This document shows positions 27,525 to 36,858 of a DNA stretch of 64,000 nucleotides, in pieces. The notes under the pieces were generated by a model. It was not told the DNA's origin. It was given only the letters and a program-made list of their open reading frames with translations, and did not search any database. The stretch is from Actinoplanes sichuanensis (GTDB taxonomy: Bacteria > Actinomycetota > Actinomycetes > Mycobacteriales > Micromonosporaceae), in contig NZ_AP028461.1 in assembly GCF_033097365.1 (NCBI RefSeq), forward strand, positions 3,782,001 through 3,846,000, read 5' to 3'. The stretch's first letter is position 1; every line of letters begins with the position of its first letter. A program made the position numbers and the translations under genes.

Positions 27525-30365
27525 ATGGGGGGATCACTTTTGGACCGACTGGCCACCGTTGTGCTGCGACGCACCGGACGGGTCACCGTCATCGGCAACG
27601 GGCCGGCGCCCGCCGACGGCAACGAGTGGACGGCCGCGCTCGAAGCCGATCTCGCCGGACGTGGCTGGCTGATGCACGACGAGCTGCGCCGGGCTGCCGG
27701 GCGACTGCCGGTGGCGGTGCGGGTGCGGTGGGCCGACTGGCTGCTGGCGGTGCTCGACGAGGACACCGGAGCGGATCGGCCGCTGGTTCCGCTGTATCGA
27801 TCGTTTCCGGACACTCCCCGGGATCCGGGGGCCGTGTTCGTGCGGCGGTTGCTGACTCACCTGTTCGCGGTGCCGGGTGCGCCGTGTGTGTTGTGCGAGC
27901 GCGATCAGGTGGGTGCGCCGTTGGATCCGTGCGGACATCCGGTCTGTCCGGCCTGTTTCCCGCCGGAGCAGGTGAGCGGTTGTCCGGTCTGCGGTCGGCG
28001 ACTGACCTCGGGTAACTCCTATCTGACACCGGTCGCGCCGCCGAAGACCGTACGGCGGGCGCCGGTCCTACCGGAGGAACCCCCCGGCGAACGGGTACGC
28101 GGGCTGCCGCCGGTGGTGCGCCCGCGGGTCCTGCCGCCGGAGGAACTGCTGCCGGTCCGGATCGCCGGGCTGGAGACCGATCCGTACACCGCCGCCGTCG
28201 AGCTCCGGGATCAGCTGGTCGCCCGGCCGGGCGCGCTGAACGACGGTGACCGCGCCGATCTGAACGCGCTGATCGCGGTGACCGCGCCGGGACGGCTCGA
28301 CTGGCTGCCCGAGGTCGTGCCCGGCCGGGAGACGCACGCCCTGGTCATCGCGTGGGCGCTGCGCGAGTCACCGCAGGCGATCGACGCCGCCCGGAAACGC
28401 TGGGACACGGTGACCGATGTGGCCCGGACGGTGTGGGCCTACTCCCAAGGCGATCCCGGTCTGGTCGACCTGTCGACGCGGGTACGGCCGCTGCCGCGGA
28501 TGCTGCGCCGGGCCGTGCTCGCCCACCTCGACGGGCGTGGGGCGGTCAACGCGGCCGAGGACATGCTGCGCCACGCCACGGTGTGGAAGCGGATCGGGGA
28601 ACGGCTTCATCCGTTCGAGAAGGTCTCGCACCACCCGGCGGCGGCGGTGGCGTTCGCGGTCGTGCGCGGGACCCGCGCCGACCGGTCCGGCCCTCTGGGC
28701 CGCGCCATCGTGGACCATGCCGACGATCAGCTTCAGGTCTCCGCCCATCCGGACGGCACCGTTTCGGTACGGCTACGCAGCCACGCGTCACTGGTCGAGC
28801 AGGCCCTCGCCGCCGGTGACGTGCCGGGCGCGGTCCGGCTGCTGACCGGGCGTCCGGGTGAGCTGTGGCGGCGGCTCGACCACCTGCTGCGCGCCGCCGG
28901 GGACGATCCGGACACGCGAGACGCGATCACCGCGGCACTGCGGCAGACCGCACCGAAGGTCGCGCCGGGCGTCATCGCCGCGTCGGCGGCCCAGCTGACC
29001 AAGCGTGACGCGACGGTGCGGGCGGCCGCGGCCGATGTCGCCGCCGTCCAGCGGGCACGAGCCGGTGCGTTGGCCGCCCGCCGGGCCCGCGACCAGGTCA
29101 CCGTTGCGATGGTGACCAGCCTGAACGACGTCATGCGGGAGGCGGCGGGCCGCTTCGGGCGGTCGGCACCGGACCCGCAGCCGAGGACGCCGGGCAGGGC
29201 GAGCCTGACCGGTGGTCGTCCGGGGCCGGCGATGCCACGGCGGATCTTCTTCCCGCGTGGCAGCCTCGTCACCACCTGGACCGAGCCGGAGACCCGTGCG
29301 GCTCTGCAGACCTCGACCATCGCGGCGGTACGGTCGATCGCCGACTCCGAGTTGACCGGGCGGGCCGCCGGGCTGCCCCGGTTCGATCTGGCGGTGCTGG
29401 ACGCGTCGCTGGCCCACATCCCGGCGCCGATCCGGGAGCGGGTCGGGTCGGCGCAGCTGGCCGGATGGCCCCGGGGCAGTGTGCGGCCGCTGCCGGCGGA
29501 CGGGCTCCTGCGGCTGTTCCTGCACTGGGAGGAGCCGGAGCGGACGCGGGTCGACCTGGATCTGTCGTGTGCGTTCTTCGACGAGGACTGGCGGCGGGTC
29601 GGGTACTGCGACTTCTCGCGGCTGCGGTTCGCCGGCGACGCGGCGGTCCACTCCGGTGACCTGACGTCGGCTCCGGCGCCGTTGGGCGCCACCGAATACC
29701 TCGATCTCGACATGGATCTGCTGGCCGGGGCGGGCGCCAGGTACGCCGTACCGATCATCTTCAGCTTCAACGACATCGCGTTCGAGAAGCTGACCGCGGC
29801 GATCGCCGGTCTGATGCTGCCGTTGCGCGGTGGTGAGCAGTTCGACGCGGCCCGGGTCGCGCAGCGGTTCGATCTGCAGGGTGACGCCCGGATGATGATG
29901 CCGTTCGTGGTCGACCTGGACCGTCGGCATCTGCTGTGGACCGACCTGACCCTGAACGCTTCGGCCGACTGGTACGACGTCGGCCGGTTCGGTGACCAGC
30001 TCGCGCGGGCCGCCGCCGACCAGTGGGAACATTTCCTCGGCGGGCATCGCCCGTCGGTTCTGGACGTGCTGGCGTGGCATGCCGCGGCACGGGCCGACCG
30101 GATTCTGGTGGTCCATGCCGATGGCACCTGTTCGGAGGTTCCGGCGTCGGTGGCGGCGATCCGGGCCGCCGCCGCCCGGCCCACCGGCGATCTTCCGGCG
30201 GTGACCGGGAGCGGGTCGGCGGTGCTGGCCGGGGCGGTCGACGGGTCGTTGTTGACCGGTCTGGCGCCCGGGCCGGGTTCGGTCGCTTTCGCGGTGGCCG
30301 GCCGGCCCGGGTCGCCGTGGACCGTGCTGAGCACGATCGATCTGCTGGGTCAGCTCACAGGGTGA
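27525..30365 (+). CDS. Large RING-like protein of the MXAN_6230/SCO0854 type with TerD-like C terminus
   Basis: About 946 residues. A bacterial RING-like zinc motif at about 124-165 (CVLCERD, LDPCGHPVCPACFP, CPVCGRR) is followed by a long helical middle (about 200-560). The C-terminal part (about 650-830) resembles TerD/TerZ stress proteins (RVDLDLSCAFFDEDW, VGYCDFSRLRFAGDAAVHSGDLTSAP, YLDLDMDLL, YAVPIIFSFNDI). The order matches a family I recall from Myxococcus and Streptomyces (MXAN_6230/SCO0854). Function unknown; ubiquitin-like ligase or stress roles are speculative. ATG 27525, or TTG 27540 with GGGGGG seven bases before it. Confidence 0.75.
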   Translation: MGGSLLDRLATVVLRRTGRVTVIGNGPAPADGNEWTAALEADLAGRGWLMHDELRRAAGRLPVAVRVRWADWLLAVLDEDTGADRPLVPLYRSFPDTPRDPGAVFVRRLLTHLFAVPGAPCVLCERDQVGAPLDPCGHPVCPACFPPEQVSGCPVCGRRLTSGNSYLTPVAPPKTVRRAPVLPEEPPGERVRGLPPVVRPRVLPPEELLPVRIAGLETDPYTAAVELRDQLVARPGALNDGDRADLNALIAVTAPGRLDWLPEVVPGRETHALVIAWALRESPQAIDAARKRWDTVTDVARTVWAYSQGDPGLVDLSTRVRPLPRMLRRAVLAHLDGRGAVNAAEDMLRHATVWKRIGERLHPFEKVSHHPAAAVAFAVVRGTRADRSGPLGRAIVDHADDQLQVSAHPDGTVSVRLRSHASLVEQALAAGDVPGAVRLLTGRPGELWRRLDHLLRAAGDDPDTRDAITAALRQTAPKVAPGVIAASAAQLTKRDATVRAAAADVAAVQRARAGALAARRARDQVTVAMVTSLNDVMREAAGRFGRSAPDPQPRTPGRASLTGGRPGPAMPRRIFFPRGSLVTTWTEPETRAALQTSTIAAVRSIADSELTGRAAGLPRFDLAVLDASLAHIPAPIRERVGSAQLAGWPRGSVRPLPADGLLRLFLHWEEPERTRVDLDLSCAFFDEDWRRVGYCDFSRLRFAGDAAVHSGDLTSAPAPLGATEYLDLDMDLLAGAGARYAVPIIFSFNDIAFEKLTAAIAGLMLPLRGGEQFDAARVAQRFDLQGDARMMMPFVVDLDRRHLLWTDLTLNASADWYDVGRFGDQLARAAADQWEHFLGGHRPSVLDVLAWHAAARADRILVVHADGTCSEVPASVAAIRAAAARPTGDLPAVTGSGSAVLAGAVDGSLLTGLAPGPGSVAFAVAGRPGSPWTVLSTIDLLGQLTG

Positions 30366-32019
30366 GTACGAGCGTGGAGATGCTGCGGGCGGGGACGTTG
30401 ACGGTGACCTGACCGCCGTTGACCGTGGTGGGCTGGGCGGCGGCGCTGACGTTCTGCGAGGTCAGGTAGTGCTCGGCTTTGGTCACGTTCTGCGGGGCCT
30501 GGATGACGGCGTTGCTGACGGCACTGGTCGAGCGGTTGAGCATGACCAGGGTGAGCTTGCCGCCGCCCTGGTAGGCGGTGATCTCCAGTGGTGACGCCTT
30601 GGTGCTCTTGGTCAGGGCGACCCGCTGGTAGCCGGGACGGACGTATTTCGAGAACTGGGAGAACGCGTAGCCGCGCTTGAGCGGGGCGCCCGCGGTGGTG
30701 CCGTAGGCGGACTCACCGTCGCCGATGAACGAGTAGTAGCGCTTGCCGTACCACCAGATGTAGGCGCTCCAGTTCGATTCCATGGATTTGTGGACCGTAC
30801 GCATGATGGTGTCCAGGGTTTCGTTCCAGACGGTCTGGTTGGCGGGGTTTCCCCAGATGTTGGAGCCGCTGCCGTCGGCTTCGTGGAAGTTCCATTCGGT
30901 CATCCACACCGGTTTGCCGTTCTGTGCGGCCAGCGGATAGTCCTTGAGCCGGCCCGCCGTCTCGGTGCCGTAGAGGTGCCCGCCGATGTAGCCGATGTTG
31001 TTGCGGGCGGTGGTGTCGTTGAGCGTCGGGTCGGTGTAGCCGTAGTTGAGGTTCACCGCCTCGGCGACCATCAGTTTGGTGTTCTGGACCTTGGCGCCCT
31101 GGTCGCGGACGAAGTCGCGCAGCTCGGTGCCGCTCCAGTCCATCGAGTCGTAGTCGGGGTGCCAGTCGGGTTCGTTCTGCACCGAGGTGACGTCGACGGT
31201 GACGCCCTGGCCGCGCATGTATTGGACGTAGCTGTTGAGGTGGCCCGCGTAGTCGTCGTAGTAGTCGGTCTTGAGTTTGCCGCCGTTGATCCGGCTGTTG
31301 TTGGTCTTCCATGCGGCGGGGGCGGTCCAGGGTGAGGCCAGGATCTTGACGCCGGAGCCGTACGACTCGGCGGTCTTGAGGGCGTTGACCTGGACGGGCC
31401 ATTCGCCGGACACCGGTGAGATGCCGGTCCGGACGATGGACAGGCCGAGCTGGTTGGCGCCCAGGCCGACCAGGGTCTGTGTCTCGGCGGTCGACCAGGC
31501 GCTGCCCCAGATCGACACGGCGGCCCCGAAACCGTCGACGGTCTGGTATTTGGTGGCGGTGTTCACGGTGACGTCGGCGGTGGCCGGGGGTCCGCTGGTG
31601 GGTGACGAGGTCGGGGTGGTGGTGTCGCCGGTGCAGGCGACCCCGTTGAGGGCGAAGGCCGTGGGGTCGGGGTTGCTGCCGGTCCAGGAGCCGTTGAAGC
31701 CGAACGAGACGGTGCCGTTGGTGGCGACGTTGCCGTTGAAGCCGGCGTTCTTGGCGGTGACCGCGGCCCCGCTCTGGGTCAGTGTCGTGTTCCAGGCCTG
31801 GGTGACGGTCTGGCCGGCGCTGTAGGACCAGGTCAGCGTCCAGCTCGTCAGCGGGTCACCGAGGTTGGTGACGGCCACGTTGGCACCGAAGCCGCCCTGC
31901 CACTGCGACGACACGGCGTAGCTGACCGAGCAGCCGGCGGCCGCGGAGGCCGGCAGCGCGACGGCCGCGGCCGCACAGGCGAGGACGACGGTGCCGCCGG
32001 TGATCAGAATTCTCCTCAT
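30355..32019 (-). CDS. Secreted CBM2-GH30 xylanase-type glycosidase
   Basis: 554 residues: signal peptide (1-28), CBM2 (about 29-131, CSVSYAVSSQWQGGFGANVAVTN), Thr/Ser/Pro linker, GH30 catalytic barrel with its side beta domain (about 150-554). Acid/base Glu283 is in VQNEPDW and nucleophile Glu375 in WMTEWNF. The type is that of GH30 glucuronoxylanases and related endo-xylanases. ATG 32019 overlaps the stop of the GH62 gene by one base (TGATG), so it is the second gene of that operon. CBM2 should bind cellulose or xylan. The 3' end overlaps the convergent gene by 11 bp. Confidence 0.9.
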   Translation of the reverse strand: MRRILITGGTVVLACAAAAVALPASAAAGCSVSYAVSSQWQGGFGANVAVTNLGDPLTSWTLTWSYSAGQTVTQAWNTTLTQSGAAVTAKNAGFNGNVATNGTVSFGFNGSWTGSNPDPTAFALNGVACTGDTTTPTSSPTSGPPATADVTVNTATKYQTVDGFGAAVSIWGSAWSTAETQTLVGLGANQLGLSIVRTGISPVSGEWPVQVNALKTAESYGSGVKILASPWTAPAAWKTNNSRINGGKLKTDYYDDYAGHLNSYVQYMRGQGVTVDVTSVQNEPDWHPDYDSMDWSGTELRDFVRDQGAKVQNTKLMVAEAVNLNYGYTDPTLNDTTARNNIGYIGGHLYGTETAGRLKDYPLAAQNGKPVWMTEWNFHEADGSGSNIWGNPANQTVWNETLDTIMRTVHKSMESNWSAYIWWYGKRYYSFIGDGESAYGTTAGAPLKRGYAFSQFSKYVRPGYQRVALTKSTKASPLEITAYQGGGKLTLVMLNRSTSAVSNAVIQAPQNVTKAEHYLTSQNVSAAAQPTTVNGGQVTVNVPARSISTLVLTL

Positions 32020-33392
32020 CAGGACGCTCCAACGATTCGGGTGAGCAGACCGGGCCGGTACGGCAGCAGGCCGTAGTCGCCGCCGGAGTTGGGGGATCGT
32101 CCCTGGTAGAGCAGCTGGAGGTGGCAGGGGTCGATGGTCATGGTCTGGTCGGCACTGGTCCGGATGAGTTCGCCGTGGCTGATGTCGTTGGTCCAGGTGG
32201 CGCCGCTGTTGGCCTTGCCCGCGAAGGGGTTGCTCTCGGTGGCGGCCTGGGGTGTCCAGGTGCCGCCGAGGCTGGTGGCGGTGAAGGAGCGGAAGTAGCG
32301 TCCGTTGGCGCCGATGGCTTCGACGATCATCAGGTATTGGCTCTGGCCGGCGACCTTGTAGACCTGGACGGCCTCGAACAGGTTGTTGGTGGTGTCGCTC
32401 ATGACCACGGTGGAGGTGCTGCCGAAGCTGCCGGGGAAGTTGCCGATCGGCATGCTCGCGCGGTAGATCTTGCCGTTGTCGCCGGCGAAGAACAGGTACA
32501 TGTTCGACCCGTCGCCGATCACGGCCTGGTCGATCGGGCCGGTGCCGGAGCCGCTGATGGTGCCGGAGAACAGGGTCTGCGGGGCGGACCAGCCGTTCGG
32601 GTTGGTCGGGTCGCTGGAGGTGCGGTAGGAGAACGCCGGGCCGCCCCACTGGTAGGCGAGCACCCAGACGTTCTTCGGCGCGAAGTAGAACAGCGACGGC
32701 GCGACAGTGCTCGACGACATGGTGTTCTGACTGGCCGAGGCCATGTCGGACCAGTTCGTGAACAGGCCGAAGTTCATCGAGCCCCACGACGTGCCGGTGT
32801 CGTGGGTGGTGGCGTAGACGAGTTGTCGCCCGTTGTACGGCACGGTGGTGAAGTCCTTGAGCGACACCCAGCCCGCTTTGGGGGTGGCGAGCTGGCCGGT
32901 GGAGGTCCACCGGTAGGAGGTCGGCAGCGCGCAGGTTCCGGACGGCTCAGGGGCGGGCGGGGACGAGGAGGACGACGGCGAGGGTGTCGTGCCACCGGTG
33001 CAGGCGACCCCGTTGAGGCTGAACCCGGCGGGCGCCGGATTGCTGCCGTTCCATGAGCCGTTGAAGCCGAACGAGACGCTGCCGTTGGTGGGGATCGAGG
33101 CGTTGTAGGTGACGTTGCCGGCGGTGACCGCCGCGCCGGACTGGGTGAGTGTCGTGTTCCAGGCCTGGGTGACGGTCTGACCGGCACTGTAGGACCAGGT
33201 CAGCGTCCAGCCGTTGAGCGGGTCGCCGAGGTTCGTCACGGTCACGGCGGCACCGAAGCCACCGGCCCACTGTGACGAGACCGCGTAGTTCACCGAGCAG
33301 CCGGCGGCCGCGGCGGCCGGCAACGCGACGGCCAGAGTCGCCGAGCCGAGCAGCACGACAACGCCCAGCAGGGCGCTTCTGCTTCTGCGCAT
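32019..33392 (-). CDS. Secreted CBM2-GH62 alpha-L-arabinofuranosidase
   Basis: 457 residues: signal peptide (1-28), CBM2 (about 29-131), Ser/Pro linker, and GH62 domain (about 150-457) beginning [24 protein letters not shown]. Likely catalytic residues are Asp in SLKDF, Asp in [10 protein letters not shown] and Glu in [12 protein letters not shown]62 enzymes remove arabinofuranose side chains from xylan, preparing the backbone for the GH30 xylanase encoded next. AGGAGAAG precedes ATG 33392. A CebR-like box lies 86 bp upstream. The two CBM2 domains of the operon are nearly identical, indicating module duplication. Confidence 0.92.
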   Translation of the reverse strand: MRRSRSALLGVVVLLGSATLAVALPAAAAAGCSVNYAVSSQWAGGFGAAVTVTNLGDPLNGWTLTWSYSAGQTVTQAWNTTLTQSGAAVTAGNVTYNASIPTNGSVSFGFNGSWNGSNPAPAGFSLNGVACTGGTTPSPSSSSSPPAPEPSGTCALPTSYRWTSTGQLATPKAGWVSLKDFTTVPYNGRQLVYATTHDTGTSWGSMNFGLFTNWSDMASASQNTMSSSTVAPSLFYFAPKNVWVLAYQWGGPAFSYRTSSDPTNPNGWSAPQTLFSGTISGSGTGPIDQAVIGDGSNMYLFFAGDNGKIYRASMPIGNFPGSFGSTSTVVMSDTTNNLFEAVQVYKVAGQSQYLMIVEAIGANGRYFRSFTATSLGGTWTPQAATESNPFAGKANSGATWTNDISHGELIRTSADQTMTIDPCHLQLLYQGRSPNSGGDYGLLPYRPGLLTRIVGAS

Positions 33393-33477
33393 GCACTTCT
33401 CCTGACGGGGATCGCGGTTCGCCAGTCGTGGGGGACGACTATTTCGCAGGCGTTCATCACCGCTTTCGCGCATATTA

Positions 33478-33491
33478 CGGGAGCGCTCCCA
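33478..33491. promoter_or_regulatory. CebR-like operator upstream of the GH62-GH30 operon
   Basis: CGGGAGCGCTCCCA contains the perfect palindrome GGGAGCGCTCCC (33479-33490) and matches the CebR consensus TGGGAGCGCTCCCA known from streptomycetes at 13 of 14 positions. CebR is a LacI-family repressor released by cello-oligosaccharides. No cebR gene is in the window. Confidence 0.75.
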
Positions 33492-33624
33492 AAGCTGGCA
33501 TCCTCGACTATCCGGAATGAATGGGCGTAACAGTTTTCGATTCACTTTCGCCCCACCGACCACAGCCGCACCCAGTCGAGCCGAACGCGCTCACCGGAGG
33601 GGTTTCGGGGCCGATCATGTCGGT

Positions 33625-35226
33625 GTGACGATCCTGACCCGTATGCGCCTGGGCGTACGTCTGGCGGTGGCTTTCACCGTCATCGTCGGGCTGATGTTGC
33701 TCATGATGGCGGAGGCCCTGGCCACGTCGGCGCGCCAGCACACGGCGACCGACCGGATGGAACGCGCCCAGCAGTTCGTCGCCACCGTCAAGGACGCCAA
33801 GTACTCCGCCGCCGACTTCAACGGCTGGCAGACCGCGTACGCCTTCGACGCGGTGCGCGGTGTCGCCGACGCCGCCGCCGACACCGGCTCGTCACGGGCC
33901 GCGTTCCTGGCCTCCGTCGAGGCGTTCCGGGCCCGTGCCGAGGCGGCGGCCGGCCTGGCCCCGACCGACTCGGCACAGGACGACCTGGCCCGGATCGGCG
34001 CGGTCCTCGACGAGTTCATGAACGTCGACGACCAGATCGCCCGGCTCTACGCGGCGAACAGCGACCGGGCCGCCAACGAACTCGTGCTGGGCAAGGAGAT
34101 CGAGCTGTTCAAACAGATCGGGGACCTGCTCGACCAGACCGCCGCCACCGCCGACACCGAGTTCGCCACCGCCAAGCGCGAGGCCGCCGAGGCACACTCC
34201 ACCGGCACAACCCTGACCTGGGCCGTCGGCATCGGCGCGGTGATCCTGGCGGTGGTCCTCGCTGCGCTGGTCACCCTGTCGGTCACCCGGCCGGTCGAAC
34301 GGATCCGGCAACGGCTGGAGTTGCTCGCCGACGGCGACCTGGCGAGCCCGGTCGAGATCAGCGGCCAGGACGAGGTCGCCGACATGGCCGGTGCCCTGGA
34401 CCGCAGCCTCCAGTCGCTGGGTCGGGTGATGCGCACCATCGACGACTCGTCGTCGGCACTGGCCACCGCCGCCGAGCAGATGTCCGCCGCGTCCACCCAG
34501 ATCGCCGCCTCCGCCGAGGAGTCGGCGGTCCAGGCGCAAGCCGTCGCCGAGGCCGCCGGGCAGGTGTCGAACAACGTGCAGGCGGTCTCCGCCGGTAGCG
34601 AGCAGATGGGCGCGTCGATCCGGGAGATCGCCCACTCCACCAGCGAGGCCGCCGCCGTCGCGATCACCGCGGTGCAGGCCGCCGAGGCCGCCAACACCAC
34701 CGTCGCGTCACTCGGCGAGTCGTCCCGGGAGATCAGCGAGGTGGTCAAGGTGATCACGTCGATCGCCGAGCAGACCAACCTGCTGGCCCTCAACGCGACG
34801 ATCGAGTCGGCGCGGGCCGGGGAGGCCGGCAAGGGCTTCGCGGTGGTCGCCGGTGAGGTCAAGGAACTGGCCCAGGAGACCGCGCGGGCCACCGAGGACA
34901 TCATCCGCCGGGTCGACGCCATCCAGAGCGGCACCACCAGCGCGGTCGCGGCGATCGGGGAGATCGCCGCGGTCATCCAGCGGGTCAGCGACTACCAGAC
35001 CACGATCGCGTCGGCGGTCGAGGAGCAGACCGCCACGACGGCCGAGATGAACCGCAGCGTCTCCGACACCGCGCAGGCCGCCGACGCGATCGCGGTGAAC
35101 GTGTCGACGGTCGCCGAGGCCGCCCAGCACACCACCCACGGCGTCACCGAGGCGCAGCAGGCGACCGCGGAACTGGCCGGCATGTCGGCGAACCTGCGCA
35201 CCCTGGTCTCGCACTTCCGCTACTGA
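33625..35226 (+). CDS. Methyl-accepting chemotaxis protein
   Basis: 533 residues: TM1 (10-33), extracytoplasmic four-helix-type sensor (34-193) containing [17 protein letters not shown] at 59-75, TM2 (196-219), HAMP (220-272), then the signalling coiled coil with the conserved hairpin tip ([36 protein letters not shown]). It should relay an external cue to CheA/CheW and flagella, which fits an actinomycete with motile spores. GTG 33625 is preferred, ATG 33643 is possible. The sensor domain is shared with the hybrid kinase at 37819. Confidence 0.93.
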   Translation: MTILTRMRLGVRLAVAFTVIVGLMLLMMAEALATSARQHTATDRMERAQQFVATVKDAKYSAADFNGWQTAYAFDAVRGVADAAADTGSSRAAFLASVEAFRARAEAAAGLAPTDSAQDDLARIGAVLDEFMNVDDQIARLYAANSDRAANELVLGKEIELFKQIGDLLDQTAATADTEFATAKREAAEAHSTGTTLTWAVGIGAVILAVVLAALVTLSVTRPVERIRQRLELLADGDLASPVEISGQDEVADMAGALDRSLQSLGRVMRTIDDSSSALATAAEQMSAASTQIAASAEESAVQAQAVAEAAGQVSNNVQAVSAGSEQMGASIREIAHSTSEAAAVAITAVQAAEAANTTVASLGESSREISEVVKVITSIAEQTNLLALNATIESARAGEAGKGFAVVAGEVKELAQETARATEDIIRRVDAIQSGTTSAVAAIGEIAAVIQRVSDYQTTIASAVEEQTATTAEMNRSVSDTAQAADAIAVNVSTVAEAAQHTTHGVTEAQQATAELAGMSANLRTLVSHFRY

Positions 35227-35265
35227 GTGTGGCGCTCCTGAGTGTGGGCCGGTACTCCGTCAGCG

Positions 35266-36573
35266 TCAGCGAGCTGGGGTTGCGAATCCGGAGATGTCGC
35301 TGGTGCCACGGGTGAAGGGGTGGGTCTTGACGGCGTTGCCGTAGTTGCCGTCGATCGTGGTGATGGAGTTGCCGTTGACGGCGACGACCACGCCGACGTG
35401 ATCGTCTCCGGTGGTGCCGCCGAACTTCCAACCGACGAGGTCGCCCGGCTGAACTCCGGTGAGGTCCTTGCCGGGCCGCCAGGTGCCGGTGCTCTGAATC
35501 GAGTTGGCCAGCGAGTTCAGGCCGGTGGTGCGGGCGCCGGACTCTTTCCAGATCCAGCGGGCGAAATCCGCACACCACGCTTGTGCGCGCCATCCGTTGC
35601 CGCAGGCGCGTCCTTTGTTCGCGGGTGTGTAGAAGTTGCAGTCGGTGCCGCCCGACTCCCGGTTACGGGCGGGGTTGGTGGCCTCGGCGCGGGCCTTGGC
35701 GACGATGGTGGCGCGCAGGTCGGAGCCGCCAGACGAGCTGCCCGGGTCGGCGTTGCCACGGTAGGCGACCGTGCCGTACGCGTAAATCTGTCCGATGCCG
35801 GAGACGGCCGCGTAGCCGGTGCCGTTGCCGGTCACGGAGATGCCGGTGATGCCGCCGGTGAACCCGGCCGGGTTGCCGCGATAGACGACGCTGCCGTACG
35901 CGTAGACCTGGCCGATGCTCGAGACAGCCGCGTACCCCGAACCGTCGGCGGTGGTGGAGACGCCCACGATCTGGCCGGTGAAACCGGTGGGGTTGCCGCG
36001 ATACCTGACAGTGCCGTAGGCGTACACCTGGCCGGTGCTCGAGATGGCCGCGTAGCCGGATCCGTCGGCGGTGGTGGAGATGCCGACGATGCGTCCGGAG
36101 TAGCCGACCGGGTTGCCGCGGTACTGCACCGAGCCGTAGGCGTAGACCTGACCGGTGCTGGAGATCGCGGCGTACCCGGATCCGTTGGCGGTGACCGAGA
36201 TGCCGACGATGTCGCCGGAGAAGCCGGCCGGGTTGCCGCGGTAGGCGACCGAGCCGTAGGCGTAGACCTGTCCCTTGCTCGAGATCGCCGCGTAGCCGCT
36301 GCCGTTCGCGGTCGTGGCGACGCCGACGATGTCGCCGGCGAACCCGACGGGATTGCCCTGATGTCGGACCGTGCCGAACGTGTGGGTGCCGCCGCGGGTG
36401 TTGGTCAGTACGTAGCCCGAGCCGTCGGCGGTCACCGACATCGTCCGGTAGTCGTTGGTGGCGGCCGACGCGGTGCTCGCGCCGACGGTGACGGAGAGGG
36501 CCGTCGCGAGCGCGCCGTTGACCGCCCCTGCGATGAAGCGTCGCCGGAGAGCTGACGCACGAGGGTGTTCCAT
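35266..36573 (-). CDS. Secreted CHAP-type amidase/peptidase with N-terminal 40-residue repeats
   Basis: 435 residues: signal peptide (about 1-38), five and a half tandem 40-residue repeats (about 43-274, unit like SGYAAISSTGQVYAYGSVQY), a linker, and a CHAP domain (about 285-435) with catalytic Cys334 in AWCADFARW and His392 in DHVGVVVAVNG. It probably cuts peptidoglycan cross-links; the repeats look like a beta-propeller seen in other actinobacterial wall hydrolases. ATG 36573 has AGAAGGAA upstream. The repeats are copied almost exactly at DNA level (120-bp period). Confidence 0.85.
   Translation of the reverse strand: MEHPRASALRRRFIAGAVNGALATALSVTVGASTASAATNDYRTMSVTADGSGYVLTNTRGGTHTFGTVRHQGNPVGFAGDIVGVATTANGSGYAAISSKGQVYAYGSVAYRGNPAGFSGDIVGISVTANGSGYAAISSTGQVYAYGSVQYRGNPVGYSGRIVGISTTADGSGYAAISSTGQVYAYGTVRYRGNPTGFTGQIVGVSTTADGSGYAAVSSIGQVYAYGSVVYRGNPAGFTGGITGISVTGNGTGYAAVSGIGQIYAYGTVAYRGNADPGSSSGGSDLRATIVAKARAEATNPARNRESGGTDCNFYTPANKGRACGNGWRAQAWCADFARWIWKESGARTTGLNSLANSIQSTGTWRPGKDLTGVQPGDLVGWKFGGTTGDDHVGVVVAVNGNSITTIDGNYGNAVKTHPFTRGTSDISGFATPAR
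35750..36430 (-). repeat. Tandem 120-bp coding repeats
   Basis: Within the CHAP gene the phrase GTTGCCGCG recurs at about 35872, 35992, 36112 and 36232, exactly 120 bp apart, with long near-identical stretches between. The units encode 40-residue repeats. Copy number may vary between strains. Confidence 0.85.
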
Positions 36574-36637
36574 GGGGTTCCTTCTGTCGCTGAGCCGAAC
36601 CGCGGTCGTGCACCGCGGTGGGCCAAGCGTCAGATCA

Positions 36638-36663
36638 GTTCTGGTCAGAACCAACCGTGTCAA
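36638..36663 (-). promoter_or_regulatory. Likely promoter and operator of the CHAP gene
   Basis: On the minus strand a TTGACA lies at 36663-36658. The palindrome GTTCTG-GT-CAGAAC (36638-36651) occupies the spacer and -10 zone, where a regulator would compete with polymerase. The -10 itself is weak. Confidence 0.5.
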
Positions 36664-36858
36664 AGGCTTACGAAGTTGCCACAACGGCTCAAGGCATCCG
36701 GTCCGATCATCCAAGACGGGGTCTCTCACCAGGGGTGACTCGTTCGGAGTCGGACGATCGTCGGTCGCTCGACCGGATTAGCCGCGCCGGTCAGATCCAT
36801 CAAGGCTTCCGTTCGAGGCCACCGCCGAGGATCTCCGCCGCTCGGTGCGGAGAGGATG

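Noticed and set aside
30355..32910. Single 851-residue protein covering GH30 and part of the GH62 region
   Set aside because: The upstream 297 codons are an off-frame shadow of the GH62 gene; the GH30 signal peptide starts at 32019.
35750..36430. A possible CRISPR-like array because of regular spacing
   Set aside because: The 120-bp units are continuous coding sequence in frame with no unique spacers.
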